Source of the DNA: Ralstonia thomasii
Lineage (GTDB): Bacteria > Pseudomonadota > Gammaproteobacteria > Burkholderiales > Burkholderiaceae
DNA: 64,000 nucleotides
Direction: 5' to 3' (one strand)
Assembly: GCF_958405895.1 (NCBI RefSeq)
Contig: NZ_CATZAR010000021.1
A program made the translations under genes and the position numbers. This document shows, piece by piece, positions 1 through 8,456 of this stretch. The notes under the pieces were generated by a model. The model did not search any database. It worked only from the letters and a program-made list of their open reading frames with translations, and was not told the DNA's origin. The stretch's first letter is position 1; every line of letters starts with the position of its first letter.

Positions 1-1598
1 TGGTGGTCTGACGACAGTTGGGCCTGAATCTGCCCTTGGGTGTCATCCATCAGAAGATGGTTACGCCGCCGCCCGAAGAGTTCCTTGCTGGCAATGCCGG
101 ACAACGCATGCTGCGTCGGCAGCGCCCACGGCGGTGTGTTGAGCTGGTTGGGTACGCGACCAACGATGATCGGCGTGTTCGGATCGCCGTTCAGATAGTC
201 GACCAGGACCTCCTGACCAATACGAGGAATTTGCATGGTGCCGAATTGATCGCCGGACCAGCCATTGGACACGCGGATCCAGGGCGAGGAATTCTCGTCG
301 TGCTGGCCGTAGCGGTCCCATTCGAACTGGATTTTGACGCAGCCGTGGTCGTTGGTCCAAATCTCTTGGTTCTCGGGACCGGTGACGACGGCGCGCTGGA
401 TACCTTGAACGCGACGCTTGTGGGCGATCCGTTCTGGACGGAAGACTTCGTCCGTGGGGTGAGCTTCGAAGCTGACGCGGCAGGTGTATTGCTGGGTGCC
501 GCCACTGTGGATGCCCACGTCTTCCAACATCAGGTCCGTGCTCACAATCAGGACTTCGCGGTTCAGCGCGTCATGGTCGTGATTGGTGATGTGGTAGGTG
601 TTGCCGGCGGCGACGCCGCGCAGGTTGCCGACACCACGCATGCGTCGCCCCTTGGCGCGCCGCTCTTCCGTATGAATGCGAGCGTGCAAGTTGCCGACAT
701 CTCGGCTGTCATAGAGGCCGGGTTCGTATTCGTAGCGTTCGAACTCGGAAAACAGCGTGTCGCGCGGCAGGCTGTCACTGGTGGTGAGGTCGGCTTTGGG
801 CTGGCGTGGGTCGTAATCCTTGAACGTAACCTTGCCGGTACGCAGACGGTTGATGGGCTCGAAACGTGTCAGGTGCTCCTGGTCGATCTTGAAACCTTGC
901 GGGTAGATCGACAGCGCGTGATATGCCCCGCTGGGGAATTTGCGCCAGGCGCCGGATTCGGAGACGAGCACGAGCCGGTGGTGGCTGCCATCGTGTTCGA
1001 AGAAATAGCTGATACCCCATTCTTCGGTGAGACGTTGGATGAAGTGAGCGTCGGTCTCGCCGTGCTGGACTTCCCAGATGAGCTTGGGGAAGACACTGGT
1101 GTCCAGACGCTTGTCCACCGAATACGGGTAATCGGCCAGCACTTCGTCGAGGATGTCGATGACAGACTTGTTTTGGAACGCTTTGTAATCAGAGGTCTGA
1201 CTGGCCAACCAAAACCAGGGGCGCAAGGTGTAGCGGTAGAGACGATTGTTGTCCACGCCGCCGATCAGTTCGACGGCGGTGATCAGGCCGGTGATTTCTC
1301 GCACACCCGCACCAACACCACCAAGCAGGCCGGTGCCCATGCCGTCCAGTTCGATGGACAAGGTCATCTCGTGGCCAATGGCAGCGTCTAGATCTGATTC
1401 GAGCATGGACTGATCGGCTGCCAACGAAACGGGGCGCAGATCCACTGTGTAGGTGAACAACTCGCTCAGCGCTTCGCGGCCCGAGACGCGCACGAATTCC
1501 AACTGTGGCTGCCCCAGTAGGTCAGGGATCGCGTTGCTGCTCGCTTTGACTGTGCGGTGGTTGCCGATTTTGTTGGACATGCGTTCTGCTGCGCCCAT
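1..1598 (-). CDS. vgrG: Type VI secretion system tip protein VgrG (C-terminus outside window)
   Basis: Spike-tip protein of the type VI secretion system, which forms a trimer on the Hcp tube and carries effectors into target cells. 532 codons are visible and the frame is open to the window edge. The N-terminal gp27-like part is followed by a gp5-like OB-fold region, with segments such as WEVQHGETDAHFIQRLTEEWG and FEWDRYG, and by the family signature DDTQGQIQAQLSSDH where the window stops. The ATG at 1598 is preceded by a GAGGAG-type ribosome site. Whether the missing C-terminus bears an effector extension cannot be seen. No other T6SS gene is in the window, so this may be an orphan VgrG island. 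Confidence 0.93.
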   Translation of the reverse strand, partial: MGAAERMSNKIGNHRTVKASSNAIPDLLGQPQLEFVRVSGREALSELFTYTVDLRPVSLAADQSMLESDLDAAIGHEMTLSIELDGMGTGLLGGVGAGVREITGLITAVELIGGVDNNRLYRYTLRPWFWLASQTSDYKAFQNKSVIDILDEVLADYPYSVDKRLDTSVFPKLIWEVQHGETDAHFIQRLTEEWGISYFFEHDGSHHRLVLVSESGAWRKFPSGAYHALSIYPQGFKIDQEHLTRFEPINRLRTGKVTFKDYDPRQPKADLTTSDSLPRDTLFSEFERYEYEPGLYDSRDVGNLHARIHTEERRAKGRRMRGVGNLRGVAAGNTYHITNHDHDALNREVLIVSTDLMLEDVGIHSGGTQQYTCRVSFEAHPTDEVFRPERIAHKRRVQGIQRAVVTGPENQEIWTNDHGCVKIQFEWDRYGQHDENSSPWIRVSNGWSGDQFGTMQIPRIGQEVLVDYLNGDPNTPIIVGRVPNQLNTPPWALPTQHALSGIASKELFGRRRNHLLMDDTQGQIQAQLSSDH

Positions 1599-1779
1599 CT
1601 CTGTGCTCCTCGTGCGTGACACGCCAATGTCGTAGTGACGTGCGTGGTGTTATGAGTGGCTATGACGGTAGCGCTCTTTGTCGTGAAATCGAATGAGAAT
1701 GGCGCGCAACCGCGTCAAAAGTTGTCACACACCAAGGCTCAACTGACTCCCTCCGACACATCGATTCCATCCCAAACTG

Positions 1780-2226
1780 TTAGCGTCGATATGCCTCTTC
1801 TGCAAAGTCCAGACACGTCCACAGGTATTCCGCCTGCCGCGTCTCGTCTATCGCACGAAAATGTTCGAATCCAGTCGCGTGCAGCATGCTCAAGAACGTT
1901 CGCAGCTTCGAAAGCTTGTCGAACAAATCAGCATGCGCTTGATAGCGGCGAATATCGGGGAGGGCTTGGAAATCCGTAATGGCGAGGTCTCCGTCGAGCT
2001 GAAGGAAACGCGCCACCCGTGGTGAACGGGTGGGCGAGCATTGACAAGGTTGGAACCCGAGTAGCAACTCTCGATCGGCACGAAGCCGTCCCTGCCAAGC
2101 TCGCCCATAAGGGGAAGCGGCCACGGGAGAATGACGACAAGGACTTGTGCTCAGTCCTTGCCGGTTGCTACCGAGGGTTCCAGTCCTCGGCCGCTTTCTC
2201 TCATGGCACGAAAGCGGCACCGACAA
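1780..2226 (-). CDS. Hypothetical protein or gene remnant
   Basis: Open frame of 148 codons upstream of vgrG. Only the last ~80 residues (from about base 2019) have protein-like composition, with an alternating hydrophobic/charged pattern and the ending DFAEEAYRR. The first ~65 residues are rich in Arg, Ser, Pro and Cys and look like untranslated GC-rich DNA. I do not recognise a family. It may be the 3' end of a decayed gene, which would fit a shuffled vgrG neighbourhood. Support is weak. Confidence 0.25.
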   Translation of the reverse strand: MSVPLSCHERKRPRTGTLGSNRQGLSTSPCRHSPVAASPYGRAWQGRLRADRELLLGFQPCQCSPTRSPRVARFLQLDGDLAITDFQALPDIRRYQAHADLFDKLSKLRTFLSMLHATGFEHFRAIDETRQAEYLWTCLDFAEEAYRR

Positions 2227-2424
2227 GTCTAGTGGGCCGCTTCCTATTGAGGCAATACAGCACGGAACAAATCAGAATTTGGCTATGCATGCCCGTGCAG
2301 TGCTTTGTCCCGTGGAATTTGTGCGGTGGTGCACGAGGCGCGCATTATCGCGCAACGACACCACACCTGCCCGAAATCAGCTGGTAGGCGCTGCTGCATG
2401 CAAAGGCTCGCATTCTCAAGGCGA

Positions 2425-2451
2425 GAAAAAAAACGGGGCCGCAGCCCCGTT
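2425..2451 (-). terminator. Rho-independent terminator of puuD
   Basis: Perfect 8-bp stem (2432-2439 with 2444-2451) and a 4-base loop. On the minus strand an eight-base T run follows (A run at 2426-2433). It lies about 80 bases downstream of the puuD stop. Confidence 0.85.
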
Positions 2452-2532
2452 CAACCCTCACCGGTCATGCCACCCGCTAGGGAACGAATGGCATGCTCCG
2501 ATAAACCGTTCTGTTGTTGCTCAGCGTGCGCC

Positions 2533-3789
2533 TCAGTTCGTCTTGGCGCCGCCTTCGAACCACTTGGCGATGATCGTGCGCTCGTCGTCGGTGATTTGCG
2601 TCACGTTGCCCAACGGCATCAGCTTCTGCTGGACGACCTGCTGGTAGACGAGCTGTGCATGCTTGCCCAGTTCTTCCGGCGTATCGAGCAACACGCCCTT
2701 AGCCGGTGAAGGCATCAGGGTAGGATGCGCCGAGTGACATTGGTAGCACCGTGCGGTAACGACTGCCTGTACTTTGGCGAAGTCCGAACCGCCACCGGCG
2801 GCCGCTGGAGCCGCAGCACCGCCTTCTGCCGCTGTTGCGGGCGCCGTTGCTGCCGCGGTTTCCGCTGCCGGAGCTACCGAACGCGACACCGGAGCGAGCC
2901 ACACGGCCACACCCAGCAGCACAGCCACGCCAGCTGCCGGATAACCCCAGTTCACGACGCCCTTGTGCTTCAGGATGAAGAACTGACGGATCAGCACGCC
3001 GGCCAGCATGATCAGCACGAGCACAACCCAGTTGTAGTTGGCGGCGTACGTCATGCTGTAGTGGTTCGACAGCATCGCGAACAGCACCGGCAGCGTGAAA
3101 TACGTGTTGTGCACGCTGCGCTGCTTGCCGCGCTTGCCGTGGATTGGGTCCGGCTTTTCGCCAGCCTTGAGCGAGGCGACCACCTTGCGTTGCCCCGGGA
3201 TGATCCAGAAGAACACGTTGGCGCTCATGATCGTTGCGATCATCGCGCCGATCAGCAGGAATGCTGCGCGGCCCGAGAACAGGTGGCACGCTGCAAACGC
3301 CGCGATCACCACGTAGATCGCCACGAGAATGCCGACCACGCGGTCGTTCTTGCCGAACACGCGACAGATCGTGTCGTATACGAGCCAGCCGACCACCAGG
3401 AAGCCCAGCGCCAGCAGCACCGCCGTCGTCGCGGTCATGTCGAACACGCTGCGATCGATCATGTAGACGTTGGCGTTGAACAGGTACACCACCGTCAGCA
3501 GGGCGAAGCCCGACATCCAGGTCGAATACGACTCCCAGTAGAACCAGTGCAGATGATCGGGCAGCTGCTTCGGCGCCAGCAGGTACTTCTGCGGGTTGTA
3601 GAACCCGCCGCCGTGCACGGCCCACAGCTCGCCGTCGACGCCCTTGTCCTTCAGGTCCGGCGCGGTCGGCTTGGTCAGGCTGTTATCGAGCCAGACGAAG
3701 TAGAACGACGACCCGATCCACGCGATCGCGACGATCACGTGCAGCCAACGCAAGAGCAAGTTGGCCCAGTCGAGGATATAGCCTTCCAT
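2533..3789 (-). CDS. puuD: Urate oxidase PuuD, membrane protein with C-terminal cytochrome c domain
   Basis: Oxidises urate to 5-hydroxyisourate in the cytoplasmic membrane and passes electrons to a fused cytochrome c rather than making peroxide as uricase does. 418 residues. The first ~300 form about eight or nine membrane helices and match the PuuD/urate-oxidase N-terminal family. An Ala/Gly/Pro-rich linker (about 303-335) leads to a cytochrome c domain with heme motif CYQCH (C348, C351, H352) and a likely distal Met in the LMPSPAKG segment. It is transcribed with uraH, 17 bases downstream of it, so the first two steps of urate breakdown are co-expressed. Confidence 0.93.
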   Translation of the reverse strand: MEGYILDWANLLLRWLHVIVAIAWIGSSFYFVWLDNSLTKPTAPDLKDKGVDGELWAVHGGGFYNPQKYLLAPKQLPDHLHWFYWESYSTWMSGFALLTVVYLFNANVYMIDRSVFDMTATTAVLLALGFLVVGWLVYDTICRVFGKNDRVVGILVAIYVVIAAFAACHLFSGRAAFLLIGAMIATIMSANVFFWIIPGQRKVVASLKAGEKPDPIHGKRGKQRSVHNTYFTLPVLFAMLSNHYSMTYAANYNWVVLVLIMLAGVLIRQFFILKHKGVVNWGYPAAGVAVLLGVAVWLAPVSRSVAPAAETAAATAPATAAEGGAAAPAAAGGGSDFAKVQAVVTARCYQCHSAHPTLMPSPAKGVLLDTPEELGKHAQLVYQQVVQQKLMPLGNVTQITDDERTIIAKWFEGGAKTN

Positions 3790-3806
3790 GATGACTCCCT
3801 GCCCTG

Positions 3807-4160
3807 TTAGCTACCGCGATAGGTCGAATACGACCACGGCGACACCAGCAGCGGCACGTGGTAGTGCGCACTGGTGTCGGCCACGCCGAAGCGCAGCGTC
3901 ACCACGTCCAGGAACGCGGGATCGGGGAGTTTGACGCCGGCGGCGCGGTAGTACTCGCCCACGCCGAAGTCCAGCTCGTACACGCCGGTTTGCAACGCGT
4001 CGCCTTCAAGCAGCGGCGCATCGCAACGGCCATCGTGATTGGTGCGGACCGACTTGATCGGTTGCCGCTGATTGTCGACAATTTTGAACAGTGCGATCGC
4101 CAGGTTTTGGCCCGGCGTGCCTGCAGCGGTGTCGAGCACATGGGTGGTCAAGCGTCCCAT
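3807..4160 (-). CDS. uraH: 5-hydroxyisourate hydrolase (transthyretin-like)
   Basis: Hydrolyses 5-hydroxyisourate to OHCU, the second step of urate breakdown. 117 residues, the usual family length. The N-terminus MGRLTTHVLDT and the C-terminal tetrapeptide YRGS are signatures of the transthyretin-like HIU hydrolases. The ATG at 4160 is chosen over longer in-frame starts because conserved sequence begins there and a GAGGAAG ribosome site precedes it. First gene of the leftward uraH-puuD operon. Confidence 0.94.
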   Translation of the reverse strand: MGRLTTHVLDTAAGTPGQNLAIALFKIVDNQRQPIKSVRTNHDGRCDAPLLEGDALQTGVYELDFGVGEYYRAAGVKLPDPAFLDVVTLRFGVADTSAHYHVPLLVSPWSYSTYRGS

Positions 4161-4537
4161 TTGTCTTCCTCTGTAGTTCGAATTTTCAGAAGCGCCGCTG
4201 CCTCCACTTGCACCTCGCGCCAAACCCTTGTGTGACAAGGGCTGGCGTCGGGGCCCGCTCGGTACGTGCTGTGCACGCATCCCGGCGCGCGTCCAGCCGG
4301 TTTACGCCTGCCGCCCATGTTGGGAGGGTGCATGCCAAACCGGCAAAGCCGTCGCTCGTCCTGGGTCCGACGCCTTGCTTCTGTCGTGTCGCTAGACTCG
4401 GTTGAAACAGGGATTTCCCTAGTTTGTCGGATTCCCGAACGCATTTTGTTGACAATATTGAAGGCTGCCACGAATAATTGTCAACAGGTTTTCGCAGTGG
4501 CCTATGCTGCGGCGCGTTACTCAAAGGCGGATCTGCC
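4161..4537 (+). promoter_or_regulatory. Divergent control region between uraH-puuD and the GntR operon
   Basis: 377 bases without a gene between the divergent purine-catabolism operons. The strongest element is the inverted repeat at 4447-4486, annotated separately. A TTGACA hexamer lies inside its left arm. I see no other gene or hairpin with a T run here. Confidence 0.6.
4447..4486. promoter_or_regulatory. Candidate GntR operator: perfect 10-bp inverted repeat
   Basis: tgttgacaat (4447-4456) and attgtcaaca (4477-4486) are exact reverse complements 30 bp apart centre to centre, about three helical turns. The region is AT-rich against GC-rich surroundings and lies about 50 bases before the GntR regulator ATG. 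The spacing suits two dimers bound on one DNA face or looping autoregulation. The link to this regulator is inferred from position. Confidence 0.65.
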
Positions 4538-5296
4538 ATGTCCAAGAATCTCAAGCTGGTCTCCACGGAAGCGACGTTGAAGTCGGGCGTCAAGGCATCG
4601 GGGGCAACACGCATGTCGGTCGAAGAACGGATGTATCACGAGATCTACGACGCGATCATGGAGCACCGCCTGCCCCCGCGCACCAAGCTGACGGAGCATG
4701 CGCTGTGCGAAATCTATGCCACCGCGCGTCATACGGTGCGCAAGGTCTTCTCCCAACTGGCCGCTGACGGCCTGGTTGACCTCGAGCCGAATCGCGGCGC
4801 GTTCATCGCGGCGCCCTCCATCGACGAAGCCCACGCCATGTTCGAGCTGCGTCAGATCCTGGAGCGTGCGGTGCTCGACAAGGTCGGCCATAGCAGCAAT
4901 CCCAAGGCAGCCATCGCCCCGCTGCTGGAACTCGTCAAACAGGAACGCCAGGCGTTTGTCACGCAGGACCGCCCGCGCTGGATTCGCCTGTCTGCAGAAT
5001 TTCACGTAGCGCTGGCCGAGCAGTCCGGCAACCCGCTGGTGGTCGAGATGATGCGCCGGCTGGTGTCGCGCACCACCCTGATGATCGCCAGCGTCGAGGC
5101 CCCGGGCAACAACGCCTGCTCGTTCGACGAACACCTCGACATCCTCAATGCACTGGAGCGTGGCGACGCCAGCGCTGCCCAGGCCCACATGGCCCAGCAC
5201 TTGCAATGCTGCGCCGATCGCGTGCGCCCCGAAGCGCCCGCTGATTTCGATTTGCGTTCGGTATTGGGCCCACGCGGCGGGAAGGACAAAGTCTAG
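4538..5296 (+). CDS. GntR-family (FadR-type) transcriptional regulator
   Basis: 252 residues. N-terminal winged helix (about 30-95, with the LTEHALCEIYATARHTVRKVF recognition region) and a C-terminal all-helical FCD ligand domain (about 105-225, with an EFHVALAEQSGNPLV segment and His positions typical of metal-binding FCD domains). The start at 4538 has an AAGGCGG ribosome site; an upstream in-frame TTG would overlap the inverted repeat. It sits between the divergent arms of the urate locus, so it probably represses them and responds to a purine or ureide. The ligand is not determinable here. Confidence 0.88.
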   Translation: MSKNLKLVSTEATLKSGVKASGATRMSVEERMYHEIYDAIMEHRLPPRTKLTEHALCEIYATARHTVRKVFSQLAADGLVDLEPNRGAFIAAPSIDEAHAMFELRQILERAVLDKVGHSSNPKAAIAPLLELVKQERQAFVTQDRPRWIRLSAEFHVALAEQSGNPLVVEMMRRLVSRTTLMIASVEAPGNNACSFDEHLDILNALERGDASAAQAHMAQHLQCCADRVRPEAPADFDLRSVLGPRGGKDKV

Positions 5297-5471
5297 GACC
5301 GGTTCAGCTGTATCGGGCGAGCTGGCACGACAGAGGCCGGCCGTCCAAGAACCTGTCCACGATCCGTAGCGACCTGCCGAAGGTTGGCCCCGGGATACAC
5401 CGCCCGACATCAGGACGGGACGTGTCACAAGGCCAGAATCGGGGCGCGCAGCAGGAACGTGGGCAGGCTCC

Positions 5472-5492
5472 AAGCCGGACGCCGTCCGGCTT
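5472..5492 (+). other. Perfect hairpin in the permease leader
   Basis: aagccggac (5472-5480) pairs perfectly with gttccggctt-type arm gtccggctt (5484-5492) around a 3-base loop. It ends 20 bases before the permease ATG and just before its AAGGAGA ribosome site. No T run follows, so it is not a classic terminator. It could protect the mRNA or modulate translation between the regulator and the permease. Confidence 0.5.
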
Positions 5493-5512
5493 ACCACCCA
5501 AAGGAGACCTTT

Positions 5513-6922
5513 ATGGCAAGCAGCACCATCGCCGCCCCCACGGCGGATCTGACCAATGAGCGCGTGGCGTACGGACGCCTGCTCGCATTGGGTCTGCAAC
5601 ATGTATTGGTGATGTATGCAGGCACCGTGGCAGTGCCTCTGATTGTGGGCGGTGCACTGCATCTGCCCAAGGAACAGCTCGCTTTCCTGATCAACGCGGA
5701 TCTCTTTGCCGCCGGCCTTGCCACCCTCATCCAGGCCTTCGGTATTTGGAAGTTCGGCATTCGCATGCCGGTCATGATGGGCGTGACCTTCGCATCGGTG
5801 GGCCCGATGATCGCCATCGGCACGGACCCGAGCATCGGCCTGCTCGGCATCTACGGCGCGGTGATCGCGGCGGGGTTGTTCGGCATCATCGTCGCGCCGC
5901 TCATGGGGCGTGTGCTTGGACTCTTCCCGCCTGTCGTGACGGGCACCGTCATCACGCTGATCGGCATGTCGCTGATGGGCGTGGGCATCAACTGGGCTGC
6001 CGGCGGCCAGCCGACCATGAAAACCATGGTGGACGGCGTGCTCAAGACCGTGCCGAATCCGGCCTACGGCGACCTGAGCGGCCTGGGCATCGCGCTGGCA
6101 GTGCTCGTGATCATCCTGTTGCTGACGAAGTACGGCCGCGGCCTGATCGGCAACATCGCGGTGCTGCTGGGCATCGTGATTGGCACGTTCATCGCCATGG
6201 CATTCGGCAAGGTCAGCTTTGCCGGCATTACCGAAGCCGACTGGGTGGCCGTGATCACGCCGCTGCACTTCGGCATGCCGACCTTCCACTTCGGCGCCAT
6301 CGCTTCGATGTGCATCGTGATGATGATCACCCTGGTGGAATCGACCGGCATGTTCCTGGCGCTGGCAGAAATCACCGGCAAGAAGCTCTCCACCGATGAC
6401 CTCACGCGCGGCCTGCGCGCCGACGGTCTGGGCACTGTGATCGGCGGTGTGTTCAACACGTTCCCGTACACGTCGTTCTCGCAGAACGTTGGGCTGGTGA
6501 CGGTGACGGGTGTGCGGTCGCGCTTCGTGGCAGCCATGGGCGGCGTGATCCTCATCGCGCTGGGCCTGTTCCCGAAGATGGCGCACATCGTGGCATCGGT
6601 CCCTTCGTTCGTGCTGGGCGGGGCGGGCATCGTGATGTTCGGCATGGTTGCCGCCACGGGTGTGCGCATTCTCGGCTCGATCGATTTCAACAAGTACCGC
6701 CACAACCTGTTCATCGTGGCGATCTCGATCGGCTTCGGCATGATCCCGACGCTGGCCCCGACCTTCTTCCAGTACCTGCCGCATTGGCTGGAGCCCGTTA
6801 CGCACAGCGGCATCGTGCTGGGCACGCTGGTCGCGGTCATCCTTAACCTGTACTACAACGGCATGCAGTCGGCCGAGCACGCCATGCGCGACGCTGCCGC
6901 CAACACCCACGGCACGGAGTAA
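5513..6922 (+). CDS. Nucleobase:cation symporter-2 (urate/xanthine permease)
   Basis: 469-residue inner-membrane transporter of the NCS2 (uracil-xanthine permease) family, with about 12-14 hydrophobic helices. Family landmarks include GLQHVLVMYAGTVAVPLIVGGAL near the N-terminus and the TM10-region signature NTFPYTSFSQNVGLVTVTGVRSR. The ATG at 5513 follows AAGGAGA at good spacing, while the longer frame runs through the leader hairpin. Context in a urate locus suggests uptake of urate, xanthine or a related purine. The substrate is inferred. Confidence 0.9.
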   Translation: MASSTIAAPTADLTNERVAYGRLLALGLQHVLVMYAGTVAVPLIVGGALHLPKEQLAFLINADLFAAGLATLIQAFGIWKFGIRMPVMMGVTFASVGPMIAIGTDPSIGLLGIYGAVIAAGLFGIIVAPLMGRVLGLFPPVVTGTVITLIGMSLMGVGINWAAGGQPTMKTMVDGVLKTVPNPAYGDLSGLGIALAVLVIILLLTKYGRGLIGNIAVLLGIVIGTFIAMAFGKVSFAGITEADWVAVITPLHFGMPTFHFGAIASMCIVMMITLVESTGMFLALAEITGKKLSTDDLTRGLRADGLGTVIGGVFNTFPYTSFSQNVGLVTVTGVRSRFVAAMGGVILIALGLFPKMAHIVASVPSFVLGGAGIVMFGMVAATGVRILGSIDFNKYRHNLFIVAISIGFGMIPTLAPTFFQYLPHWLEPVTHSGIVLGTLVAVILNLYYNGMQSAEHAMRDAAANTHGTE

Positions 6923-6926
6923 TTGC

Positions 6927-8345
6927 ATGAACGCCACTGTCGCGCACAACGACCCGCTTCTGATCGCCCGTCATGCGGACGTGCTGGTCACCATGGATGC
7001 GCAACGCCGCGAGATCGCCGACGGCGCCCTGGTTGCGCGCGGTGGCGTAGTCGAATGGGTTGGCGCCTCGGCCGATCTGCCGTCGCAGTACCGCGAGGCC
7101 ATCGGGCAACCCAACGTACGTGTGATGGAACTGCGCGACCACGTGGTCACGCCGGGCTTCGTCAACACGCACCATCACATGTATCAGAGCCTGACGCGTG
7201 CCCTGCCCGCCGCGCAGGACGCCGAACTGTTCGGCTGGCTGACCAACCTGTATCCGGTGTGGGCCGGCCTCACGCCCGAGATGGTGCGCGTGTCTACGCT
7301 CACGGCGATGGCGGAACTCCTGCTCTCGGGTTGCACGACCTCCAGTGATCATCTGTACCTCTATCCGAACGGCAGCCGGCTCGACGATTCCATCGAAGCC
7401 GCACAGCAGATCGGCATGCGCTTTCACGCGGCGCGCGGCAGCATGAGCGTCGGCCGCAGCCAGGGCGGTTTGCCGCCGGACCGCGTGGTCGAAGGCGAAG
7501 AAGCCATCCTGAAGGAAACGCAGCGCCTGATCGAAACGTGGCACAACGCCGATCGCCATTCGATGCTGCGCGTGGTGGTGGCGCCGTGCTCGCCCTTCTC
7601 CGTCTCGCGTGACCTGATGCGCGAATCGGCCAAGCTCGCGCGCAGCTACGGTGTGTCGATGCACACCCACCTGGCCGAGAACGATAACGACATCGCTTAC
7701 TCGCGCGAGAAGTTCGGCATGACGCCGGCCGAGTACGCAGAAGACCTCGGCTGGGTCGGCCGCGATGTCTGGCATGCGCACTGCGTGAAGCTCGACGCGC
7801 ACGGCATCGACGTGTTTGCACGCACCGGCACTGGCGTCGCGCATTGCCCGTGCTCGAACATGCGCCTGGCTTCCGGCATCGCCCCGATCCGCACCATGCG
7901 CGATGCCGGCGTGCCAGTCGGCCTTGGCGTGGATGGCAGCGCGTCGAACGATGGGGCGCACATGCTCGGCGAAACGCGGCAGGCCATGCTGCTCGCACGC
8001 GTCGGCTTTGGTCCCGCGGCGATGAGCGCGCGCGAGGCGCTGGAGATCGCCACGCTCGGCGGCGCGCGCGTGCTCAACCGCGACGACATCGGCGCGCTTG
8101 CACCCGGCATGTCGGCCGACTTTGTCAGCTTCGATCGTCACCAGGTCGGTTTTGCCGGCGCCGACCACGACCCGGTCGCGGCGCTGGTGTTCTGCGCCCC
8201 GTCCAACGTGGCGCACAGCGTGATCAATGGGCGCGTAGTCGTCGAAGACGGCCGCCTGACCACGCTGGAACTCGACGCCCATCTCACGGTTCACCGGAGG
8301 CTCGCGCTGGAACTCGCGCAGGCTGCCCGGGCAGTCCCGGCCTGA
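6927..8345 (+). CDS. 8-oxoguanine deaminase-like amidohydrolase
   Basis: 472-residue metal-dependent amidohydrolase of the guanine/8-oxoguanine deaminase and hydroxydechloroatrazine ethylaminohydrolase branch. Metal ligands are visible: HHH at 82-84 (VNTHHHMYQ), the His of HTHLAEND, the His of WHAHCV and the Asp of GVDGSASND. It begins 4 bases after the permease stop, so the two are co-translated or coupled. It would deaminate 8-oxoguanine or guanine to urate or xanthine, feeding the downstream pathway. Old annotations call such proteins atrazine-related, but the context argues for a purine substrate. Confidence 0.85.
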   Translation: MNATVAHNDPLLIARHADVLVTMDAQRREIADGALVARGGVVEWVGASADLPSQYREAIGQPNVRVMELRDHVVTPGFVNTHHHMYQSLTRALPAAQDAELFGWLTNLYPVWAGLTPEMVRVSTLTAMAELLLSGCTTSSDHLYLYPNGSRLDDSIEAAQQIGMRFHAARGSMSVGRSQGGLPPDRVVEGEEAILKETQRLIETWHNADRHSMLRVVVAPCSPFSVSRDLMRESAKLARSYGVSMHTHLAENDNDIAYSREKFGMTPAEYAEDLGWVGRDVWHAHCVKLDAHGIDVFARTGTGVAHCPCSNMRLASGIAPIRTMRDAGVPVGLGVDGSASNDGAHMLGETRQAMLLARVGFGPAAMSAREALEIATLGGARVLNRDDIGALAPGMSADFVSFDRHQVGFAGADHDPVAALVFCAPSNVAHSVINGRVVVEDGRLTTLELDAHLTVHRRLALELAQAARAVPA

Positions 8346-8456
8346 CGCGATGGCGCCTTGCCTCGTTCATGACGCCGCTGTGATGTCGTGAATTTGGAAA
8401 GCCGCATTCCACTGTCTGACCGGTGTTGTATGAAGTCTCCTCGACATGAAAAAACC

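Noticed and set aside
18..1391. Plus-strand 457-codon open frame
   Set aside because: It is antisense to vgrG, whose minus-strand protein shows clear family motifs; the plus frame has no family resemblance.
2190..2218. Inverted repeat gccgctttc/gaaagcggc with an 11-base loop
   Set aside because: No T run, no neighbouring operon end; probably chance in GC-rich DNA.
4517..6949. Minus-strand 810-codon open frame opposite the GntR and permease genes
   Set aside because: Repetitive Asp/His/Arg-rich sequence typical of antisense to a GC-rich gene; both plus-strand genes are well supported.
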